DNA of 33,238 nt from JAZDMK01 sp043800975 (lineage in GTDB: Bacteria; Bacteroidota; Bacteroidia; Bacteroidales; JAHJDW01): positions 1 through 33,238 of the forward strand of contig JAZDMK010000041.1 of assembly GCA_043800975.1 (NCBI GenBank), given 5' to 3'. Below are positions 26,901 to 30,882 of this stretch, in pieces (within the stretch, counting starts at the first letter, position 1; each line of letters begins with the position of its first letter). The position numbers and the translations under genes were made by a program. Below the pieces are notes generated by a model. The model was not told where the DNA came from. It searched no databases and saw only the letters and a program-made list of their open reading frames with translations.

Positions 26901-27026
26901 AGGGACACCTACACTGAGGTAATGATTGTGGGGTAAGTTCAGCGTTTGCTGTGCAAATCCTGAAAGTGACGTGAACATAGCAAGAGCCAATGCAACGCCA
27001 GTAATGAGTAAACGGTTTTTCTTCAT
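17973..27026 (-). CDS. Giant T9SS-exported M6 metalloprotease with propeller and 22 Ig-like repeats
   Basis: I place the start at 27026 (3017 residues): the frame opens 44 codons earlier, but MKKNRLLITGVALALAMF begins a standard signal peptide cut after GFA. Domains in order are a propeptide-like region (25-150), an M6 (immune inhibitor A-like) peptidase with HEFSHNLGICDFYD (H340, E341, H344, D350), two PKD domains (about 550-635 and 638-725), a BNR/Ycf48-like propeller with TTDGGTTW repeats (about 725-1085), Ig-like domains (1085-1330), 22 near-identical repeats (1332-2864) and a T9SS type A sorting domain (about 2930-3017; YPNPTFGRLTI, GVYCIRIF). All visible catalytic residues are intact, so it should be a zinc endopeptidase held away from the surface on a long stalk. 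Cargo and surface attachment are inferred from the sorting domain. Confidence 0.88.
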   Translation of the reverse strand: MKKNRLLITGVALALAMFTSLSGFAQQTLNLPHNHYLSVGVPASPDAAVVSQPSGQTLTLYLKGDGRIHWAQTTDGYTVLPNSSGYYEYGIIDVNLDLILSGVIAHDPAQREAAEISFLSGISTGNWFSKNQIRDKKEKYQFDPNDATPSQEKIAGFNKGAFPTRGVRKNLVILVQYSGTSFTSGSNAVFNNLFNQVGYNAGKGSFRDYFLENSYQQLTINSDVVGPYTLSKTSAYYGQDDPTSGNDKYSRELVAEAVALADAAGVDFSQYDNDRDGYVDGITIIHAGRGEEVSGVANDTWSHSWTFGPVSYDGVVLNAYTCSPELMALATLNTIGVFVHEFSHNLGICDFYDIDYGNSGGTAYATDNWDVMGGGSYNSTPSGSRPAHHNAFSKYYYDWTQPFVINTAGIYKLANAESSAVSYLYTTPTANEYFMLENRQKRLSDTDIPGSGMLIYHIQQDSIRIRWNAGINLAPAKQYGNIEEADGNETMNAAGRAGDPFPGSTSKTSFTDATTPNSRSWAGANTNKPITAISSAGTPAVITFTFMGGAATLAPTANFYSNDTMVVAGGSINFYDCSSNVPTSWAWTFAGGTPATSATQNQTVTYNTPGLYQVQLTATNANGSNLITRTQYVHVVAAALPVVNFVADRTNILIGDSVQYTDVSTNTPTSWYWEFEGGTPATSTAQNPKVFYYTGGLYKVKLTCTNDVNGSATLTKQRYIKVGAKSAWIEQNTRLATYSRGISGIKIVDPTNAWAWAYDGYYGANTIDYIRTTDGGTTWNPSVINNVPATITDFALGCMYPLTSTTCWATLYYTGGTAGEHGGVWKTTDGGTTWARQASATIFKQTTSFPNTVHFWDANNGWCMGDPYDPAGNPVAYFFEMYTTTNGGTTWTAVPTAAGLQASGATAYGTVNNYEVVGNTIWFGATDGRVYKSTDRGLTWSYTATGMPHADRVVMKDANNGICWCAERTAAPTNVFQVRKTTDGGATWVVYTYGAGMQLGDVDFVSGTTDTWVTTDADYASNLSMGSSFSLNNMSACTWTRIDTAIQYTAVAFLNDTIGYAGGFTESPQVGGIYKWKGKPGAKAYVYPSAICSGNSTQLRVVTKGGTYAWSSNPAGFTSTIANPIVSPTITTTYTVTVTSAFNQSTSSVVVTVVSGVPAQPSVITGTSTPCEASSQTYSVTNVAGVTYTWAFPAGWTITSGQGTNSVTVTVGAGAGNIQVTPSNVCGNGTIRTLSATPVAAQPVSVSVAATATTICSGVSVTFTATATNGGTTPTYQWQLNGSNVGTGASTYTNGTLANGNQIVCIVTSNAACPTGNPATSNTVTMTVNPNPTVTVNSPSICAGSTATLTANGATSYSWTGGLTGNPATATPALSTTYTVTGTSLGCTGTATSVVTVNTVPTVTVNSPTICAGSTATLTAAGGTTYSWNTGATTNPINVSPGTTTTYTVSGTTSGCTGTTTSVVTVNANPTVTVNSPSICAGATATLTAAGATTYNWSTGASTNPITVTPGANTTYTVTGTTSGCTGTTTSVVTVNAIPTVTVNSPAICAGTTATLTAAGATTYNWSTGASTNPITVTPGVSTTYTVTGTTTGCTGTATSVVTVNAVPTVTVNSPTICAGSTATLTAAGGTTYSWSTGATTNPINVSPGSTTTYTVSGTTSGCTGTTTSVVTVNANPTVTVNSPSICAGSTATLTAAGGTTYNWSTGASTNPITVTPGANTTYTVTGTTSGCTGTTTSVVTVNAIPTVTVNSPTICAGTTATLTAAGATTYNWSTGASTNPITVTPGVNTTYTVTGTTTGCTGTTTSVVTVTPLPTVTVNSPTICAGATATLTAAGATSYSWSGGLGAGNPKTVTPGANITYTVSGTTSGCTGTAQSVVTVTPLPTVTVNSPTICAGATATLTAAGATTYNWSTGASTNPITVTPGANTTYTVSGTASGCTGTNTSVVTVNPLPTVTVNSPSICAGGTATLTAAGATTYSWSGGLGTGNPVTTSPGATVTYTVTGTSLGCTGTAQSIVTVGASLSVSVNSPIICLGQTATLTASGATTYSWTGGLGTGNPVTTNPAVTTTYTVTGTTAGCSGTAQSVVTVNTTLTVTVNNPSICSGTTATLTAAGATSYSWSGGLGAGNPVTTSPGATTTYTVTGTTAGCTGTTQSVVTVTPSPTVTVNNPSICSGSTATLTAAGATTYSWSGGLGTGNPVTTSPGSTVTYTVTGTASGCTGTAQSVVTVNAYPTVSVNSPTICVGSSATLTANGGTTYNWSGGLGTGNPVTTSPASTVTYTVSGTTSGCTSTAQSIVTVNANPTVTVNSPAICAGLTATLTAAGATSYSWSGGLGTGNPVTTSPSSTTTYTVSGTTGGCTGTTTSVVTVNAIPIVTVNSPSICSGATATLTAGGATTYSWSGGLGTGNPVTTSPASTITYTVSGTTSGCTGTTASVVTVNAIPTITVNSPTICAGDIATLTAGGATTYNWSGGLGTGNPVTTTPGTTTTYTVSGTVSGCTGINQSVVTVNPTPTVTVNSPSICSGETATLTAGGATSYNWSGGLGTGNPVNATPAGTITYTVSGTASGCTGTTQSVVTVNPIPTITVNSPTICSGSTATLTANGGSSYNWSGGLGTSNPLTVSPSGTTTYTVTGTDLGCSSTAEAVVAVNPNPSVIVNSETICSGATATLTASGAVSYDWSSGLGTLNPVTVTPVTTTTYTVTGTSLGCSGTAESVVTVNLSPTVTVNNATICAGETATLTAGGAASYDWDNGLGSGNPVTVSPLVNTTYTVTGTDIGCIGTAQSIVTVNPIPIITVSGDSICEGQAATLTALGADTYLWSDGLGTSNVATTPVLNVNTTYTVTGTSLGCDGSTSVEVTVSAIPPTPVIIDIGGGVLSSNAVSGNQWYLDGTPIAGETNQTYTPTTTGNYTVIVTLNGCSSAASNIIFIVGMDERGSAGIMVYPNPTFGRLTIDLGLNTSDADIQIFNLLGESLIKVNNNGQQKTTIDLNALPNGVYCIRIFYAGKIYNTRVVKQD
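18435..23033 (-). repeat. Array of 22 Ig-like coding repeats (207-213 bp units)
   Basis: Twenty-two in-frame units of 69-71 codons span 4599 bases. Consensus features are TVTVNSPxIC(A/S)G, ATLTAxGATxYxW, TTYTVxGT and GCTGT, giving two conserved cysteines per unit, probably an intradomain disulfide. Units 1-7 carry mostly STGASTNP-type middles and later units SGGLGTGNP-type middles. The last three units near the C-terminus have drifted most, a common pattern when internal units are renewed by unequal recombination. Confidence 0.95.
21585..22826 (-). repeat. Higher-order tandem duplication of 621 bp (3 units x 2)
   Basis: Within the 22-unit array, units 2-4 (22206-22826) are repeated by units 5-7 (21585-22205). 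Unit 2 matches 5, 3 matches 6 and 4 matches 7 far better than neighbours do, including diagnostic stretches such as NTGATTNPINVSPG versus STGATTNPINVSPG. Each copy is exactly 621 bases, so a three-unit block was duplicated in one step. Confidence 0.85.
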
Positions 27027-27262
27027 AATATAATTAGGATGGTTGATTGCTTGATAAACAGGAACTTTTCTCAAAAAGCCAATAAAACTACAACGTTTTA
27101 CCAATAAGACCAAACAGAAAGTGTTAAATCTTATCTTTTTAAAAAGGTTTTCATACACAAAGACGTTTTTTATCTACCAATAGTTGCATCATACCAATCT
27201 TTCATGGCAAGCTGAAAATTCCTAACTTCGCAGCCGTTTAAAAGAAATCATGACAGCATATT
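27027..27262. promoter_or_regulatory. Divergent intergenic region, M6 protease and leuS
   Basis: These 236 bases separate two divergent genes. For leuS a -7-like core TAACTTCG (27223-27230, 7/8 to TAnnTTTG) lies 33 bases before the start codon, without a clear TTG at -33. I found no convincing core for the minus-strand gene. Confidence 0.4.
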
Positions 27263-30028
27263 ATGGAATACATTCACGGCGAAACGGAAAAGAAATGGCA
27301 GCAATACTGGAAGGAACACAAAACGTTCCGGGCAGAAAACAAGTCGGATAAACCTAAGTATTATGTGCTCGACATGTTTCCTTATCCTTCGGGAGCAGGC
27401 CTGCATGTGGGTCACCCTCTGGGATACATCGCTTCGGATATTTATTCCCGTTACAAACGACAAAAAGGTTTCAACGTTCTTCATCCGATGGGATACGATG
27501 CATTCGGTCTTCCCGCAGAGCAGTACGCCATTCAAACCGGGCAGCACCCTGCCATTACCACCGAAAAAAATATTGCACGCTACCGTGAGCAACTCGATAA
27601 ACTTGGATTTTCATTTGACTGGGATCGTGAAGTGCGCACCTGCGAACCCTCCTATTACAAATGGACACAGTGGACCTTTATTCAACTTTTCAATGCATGG
27701 TATGATAAATCTTCTGACAAGGCACGTACCATTGCTGAGTTAATTTCTTCTTTTGCGAAAGAAGGAAATGCAGCCACAACGGCAGCTACATCGCTGGAAG
27801 AAAAATTCACGGCAGCCGAATGGAACGCCATGAATGAAGTTCAGCAGAACGATATACTGATGCATTATCGCTTGGTATATCTGGCCGACACCATGGTAAA
27901 CTGGTGCCCCGCGCTGGGAACCGTGCTTGCCAACGATGAAGTGAGCGAAGGATTTTCGGTTCGTGGCGGACATCCTGTGGTGCGAAAAGAAATGAAACAA
28001 TGGAGCCTGCGCATTACCGCTTATGCAGAACGCATGCTGAAAGGCCTGGAAACACTCGACTGGAGCGATTCGTTGAAAGAAGTGCAGCGCAACTGGATCG
28101 GAAAATCGGAAGGTGTAATGATACAATTTCCGATTAAAGATCACACCGATCTCTGCATGGAAATCTTTACGACAAGGCCCGATACGATCTTCGGAGTTAC
28201 TTATATGACCTTCGCTCCCGAGCATGAATTTGTGAAAAAGATTACCACACCCGAATACAAAGAGGCCGTAGAAAATTATATTACAGAAACAAAAAACCGG
28301 TCGGAACGCGAACGCATGGCCGATGTGAAACGCATCAGCGGACAGTTTACCGGCGCCTATGCCATTAATCCGTTTACGAAAGAAGCGGTGCAAATATGGA
28401 TCGGCGATTATGTGTTGATTGGTTACGGAACCGGTGCTGTAATGGCTGTTCCGGGACATGATGCACGCGACTGGGCCTTTGCAACGCATTTTAAACTTCC
28501 GATTAAAGAAGTTGTAGAAGGCGGAAACATTGAGGAAGCAGCTTACGAAGAAAAAACGGGCAAGTGTATCAACTCCGATTTCATCAACGGGATGAGTGTG
28601 AAAGATGCGCAGCAGGCGGTGATCCGCAAGGTAGAAGAAATGGGAATCGGATATTCGAAAATTAATTTCCGGCTGCGCGATGCGATCTTCAGCAGGCAAC
28701 GCTACTGGGGAGAACCTTTTCCTGTATACTATAAAAACGGAATGGCCTGCGTGATGGATGAAAAAGATCTTCCTCTTTTGCTTCCTGAAGTGGATAAATA
28801 TTTACCTACCGAAACCGGCGAACCACCTCTTGCCCGCGCGAAAGATTGGAAAACAAAAGAAGGCTACCCCATTGAAACAAGCACCATGCCCGGCTTTGCG
28901 GGATCGAGCGCTTACTATCTGCGTTACATGGATCCGCATAACGATACTGAATATTTTTCAAAAGAAGCCGTTCAATACTGGGGCAACGTTGATCTTTATA
29001 TTGGCGGAGCCGAACATGCCACAGGGCATTTGATGTATGCACGATTCTGGAACATGTTTTTGTACGACCTTGGAATGGTCAGTAAAACCGAGCCTTTCCA
29101 GAAGCTGATTAACCAGGGAATGATTCAGGGACGATCGAGTATTGTGTATCGCATCAAAGGAAAAAACACTTTTGTTTCGTATAATAAAAGAAACGATTTT
29201 GATACAACACCCATCCATGTGGATGTGAGTATGGTGGACAACGATGTGCTGAACACAGACGCATTCCGCGCCTGGCAGGCTGATTATGCGAATGCAGAAT
29301 TCATTACCGAGAACGGAAAATTTATCTGCGGCACTGAAGTTGAAAAAATGTCGAAGTCGTTGTACAATGTTGTGAATCCGGATGAGCTTGTGGAACGCTA
29401 CGGAGCCGATACGTTGCGCATGTATGAAATGTTTCTGGGACCGATCGAACAACACAAACCCTGGGATACCAAAGGGATTGAAGGTGTGTTTCGTTTTATT
29501 AAAAAACTATGGCGACTGTATCACGACAAAGAAGGAAACTTTAAAATAAGCGAAGAAGCACCTACAGCCGACGAACTGCGCGTGATTCACAAAACAATCA
29601 AAAAGATTGAAGATGACATTGAACGTTTTTCTTTCAACACAAGCGTGAGTAATTTTATGATTTGTGTGAACGAACTGACCGATCTGAATTGTAACAAGCG
29701 CGCCATATTGGAACCACTCACTGTATTGCTTGCTTCCTTTGCACCGCATATCAGTGAAGAACTGTATCAGATGCTGGGACATACGGAAAGTGTTACCTAC
29801 GCAGCTTTTCCGAAGTGGAGCGAAGAATATCTGGTATCGGACAGTGTGCAGTATCCGGTATCGTTTAACGGAAAGACACGTTTTATGATTGTTGTACCTG
29901 CCAGCGCCACCGAAGAGGAAGTGCGTGCCACCGCGCTGTCGCAGCCCGATGCAGAAAAGTGGCTGCAGGGAAAAGAACCGAAGAAGGTGATTGTGGTGAA
30001 GGGGAGAATTGTGAATGTTGTGATTTAA
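27263..30028 (+). CDS. leuS: Leucyl-tRNA synthetase
   Basis: This cytoplasmic class I synthetase (921 residues) charges tRNA-Leu with leucine using ATP. The HIGH motif is HVGH (48-51) in MFPYPSGAGLHVGHPLGY, and KMSKS is intact at 695-699. The CP1 editing domain (about 225-415) includes the threonine-rich FTTRPDTIFGVTYM and GTGAVMAVPGHDARDW with the editing Asp. An extra segment before KMSKS (IKGKNTFVSYNKRNDFD onward) resembles the insertion common in Bacteroidota enzymes. The anticodon-binding domain and C-terminal tRNA-binding domain follow. I chose the ATG at 27263 because the family N-terminus (EYIHGETEKKWQQYW) begins there; an upstream ATG at 27250 is out of frame. The gene is complete and has ordinary composition. 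Confidence 0.98.
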   Translation: MEYIHGETEKKWQQYWKEHKTFRAENKSDKPKYYVLDMFPYPSGAGLHVGHPLGYIASDIYSRYKRQKGFNVLHPMGYDAFGLPAEQYAIQTGQHPAITTEKNIARYREQLDKLGFSFDWDREVRTCEPSYYKWTQWTFIQLFNAWYDKSSDKARTIAELISSFAKEGNAATTAATSLEEKFTAAEWNAMNEVQQNDILMHYRLVYLADTMVNWCPALGTVLANDEVSEGFSVRGGHPVVRKEMKQWSLRITAYAERMLKGLETLDWSDSLKEVQRNWIGKSEGVMIQFPIKDHTDLCMEIFTTRPDTIFGVTYMTFAPEHEFVKKITTPEYKEAVENYITETKNRSERERMADVKRISGQFTGAYAINPFTKEAVQIWIGDYVLIGYGTGAVMAVPGHDARDWAFATHFKLPIKEVVEGGNIEEAAYEEKTGKCINSDFINGMSVKDAQQAVIRKVEEMGIGYSKINFRLRDAIFSRQRYWGEPFPVYYKNGMACVMDEKDLPLLLPEVDKYLPTETGEPPLARAKDWKTKEGYPIETSTMPGFAGSSAYYLRYMDPHNDTEYFSKEAVQYWGNVDLYIGGAEHATGHLMYARFWNMFLYDLGMVSKTEPFQKLINQGMIQGRSSIVYRIKGKNTFVSYNKRNDFDTTPIHVDVSMVDNDVLNTDAFRAWQADYANAEFITENGKFICGTEVEKMSKSLYNVVNPDELVERYGADTLRMYEMFLGPIEQHKPWDTKGIEGVFRFIKKLWRLYHDKEGNFKISEEAPTADELRVIHKTIKKIEDDIERFSFNTSVSNFMICVNELTDLNCNKRAILEPLTVLLASFAPHISEELYQMLGHTESVTYAAFPKWSEEYLVSDSVQYPVSFNGKTRFMIVVPASATEEEVRATALSQPDAEKWLQGKEPKKVIVVKGRIVNVVI

Positions 30029-30044
30029 GGAATTAAATAATTCC
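30029..30044. promoter_or_regulatory. Perfect 16-bp palindrome after leuS stop
   Basis: GGAATTA-AA-TAATTCC begins at the base after the leuS stop codon. It has no following T-run, so it is a weak terminator candidate and could equally be a protein-binding site for the repeat region that follows. Confidence 0.4.
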
Positions 30045-30062
30045 ATCGATTTAAGGAAAGAC

Positions 30063-30497
30063 TTGGTAATTGCTGTGCGGATCGCGCTCAATGGGCTGCG
30101 ACCCCGTCTCAATAGACTGCGACCCCATCTCAATGGACTGCGACTCCGTCTCAATGGACTGCGACCCAGTCTCAATGACCTGCGACCCAGTCTCAATGAC
30201 CTGCGAACACGTCTCTTTGACCTAGAACCCCGTCTCAATGGGCTGCGAACCCATCTCAATGACCTGCGACTCCGTCTCAATAGACTGCGAACCGATCTCA
30301 ATGGACTAGAACCCCGGCTCGATGAACTGCGAGTCCATCTCAATGAGGTGCGACCCGATCTAAATGGTGTAGAATTCGATCTGATAGTGGAAGTAGCAGT
30401 TGTAGTGGCAGTGGCAGGCGCATCGAAGTATTCGCCCAATTGTCCATTTTTAAATGTGCTCATGAGGCTCAACCCTTCGGGTCTCGGTTACGAATGA
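30063..30497 (+). CDS. Possible heptad-repeat coiled-coil protein (TTG start)
   Basis: A frame of 144 codons opens with TTG at 30063, preceded by a good AAGGAAAG ribosome-binding site, 34 bases after leuS. Residues 9-106 are fourteen heptads of the type L-N-G-L-R-P-R with leucine (or valine) at positions 1 and 4, the classic a/d pattern of a long coiled coil. Changes at position 4 are CTG to CTA, GTG or GTA, all silent or conservative, which argues for protein-level constraint. The tail (VEVAVVVAVAG) is low complexity and looks less natural. The minus strand is also open here: an ATG at 30472 gives MSTFKNGQLGEYFDAPATA and then an Arg/Ser-rich repeat, running antisense into leuS. I cannot tell which strand, if either, is translated. 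No known family. Confidence 0.35.
   Translation: MVIAVRIALNGLRPRLNRLRPHLNGLRLRLNGLRPSLNDLRPSLNDLRTRLFDLEPRLNGLRTHLNDLRLRLNRLRTDLNGLEPRLDELRVHLNEVRPDLNGVEFDLIVEVAVVVAVAGASKYSPNCPFLNVLMRLNPSGLGYE
30087..30380. repeat. Tandem repeat, 14 units of 21 bp
   Basis: Fourteen units with consensus CTCAATGGACTGCGACCCCGT follow one another without a single length change (294 bases). The first units are closest to the consensus and the last three the most diverged. Every unit is a multiple of three, so any coding frame through it is kept when units are gained or lost. Confidence 0.95.
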
Positions 30498-30882
30498 ATA
30501 CGAACTCACGAATTACGAATACATTTCAGATACAGGTAGAATGTACATTTGACAAAGCTCACAGAACTATTTTCACAAAAAACCTAACATTTTTTTCGAG
30601 TTAGCGGATAAAGGGATAAAGGAAGTTGATTTTGTTTATTAAGTGTTAAAAAAACGCTTTGGAAATGAGAAGGATAAAATGTATTTTTGGGGGTAGTTCT
30701 TACAGCTATTTAAAAAAAGATGTTTTTCTGAACCTTTTAAAGTTTCGGGGCATTAATAGAAAAGAAATGAGGAGTTCTTTACATATAATTGTTGGAGAAA
30801 GCAAAGGACACTACGTCTCCTCAAGCCGGGCAGGCAATGCGTGCGAACATAGAAATATTGATAAATAAAAAAGAAATCGAAT
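30498..30882. other. Intergenic region before the PIN-domain gene
   Basis: These 385 bases contain short ACGAAT-rich direct repeats (about 30489-30524), then AT-rich sequence. One open frame of 69 codons (30659-30868, TTG start) ends 14 bases before the PIN-domain gene, but it has no recognisable domain and an odd composition, so I do not call it a gene. The composition shifts clearly towards AT after about 30530, which may mark the border of an acquired segment. I see no tRNA or integrase to explain one. Confidence 0.45.

Noticed and set aside
27027..27158. Upstream extension of the giant protease by 44 residues
   Set aside because: The extension is unlike a leader and would bury a standard signal peptide starting at MKKNRLL; the internal ATG at 27026 explains secretion better.
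27740..28699. Minus-strand frame of 319 codons inside leuS
   Set aside because: It is fully antisense to the conserved editing-domain region of leuS, rich in His, Phe and Cys, and has no recognisable domain.
29507..30472. Minus-strand frame of 321 codons overlapping the end of leuS and the 21-bp repeats
   Set aside because: More than half is antisense to the conserved leuS 3' end and the rest is Arg/Ser-rich translation of the tandem repeat. Its first ~25 residues look natural, so I kept it as an alternative reading under the repeat, not as a gene.
30659..30868. Frame of 69 codons with a TTG start just before the PIN-domain gene
   Set aside because: It has no domain, no good ribosome-binding site and unnatural composition at its end. 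The 14-base gap to the next gene makes a small partner gene conceivable but is not enough support.
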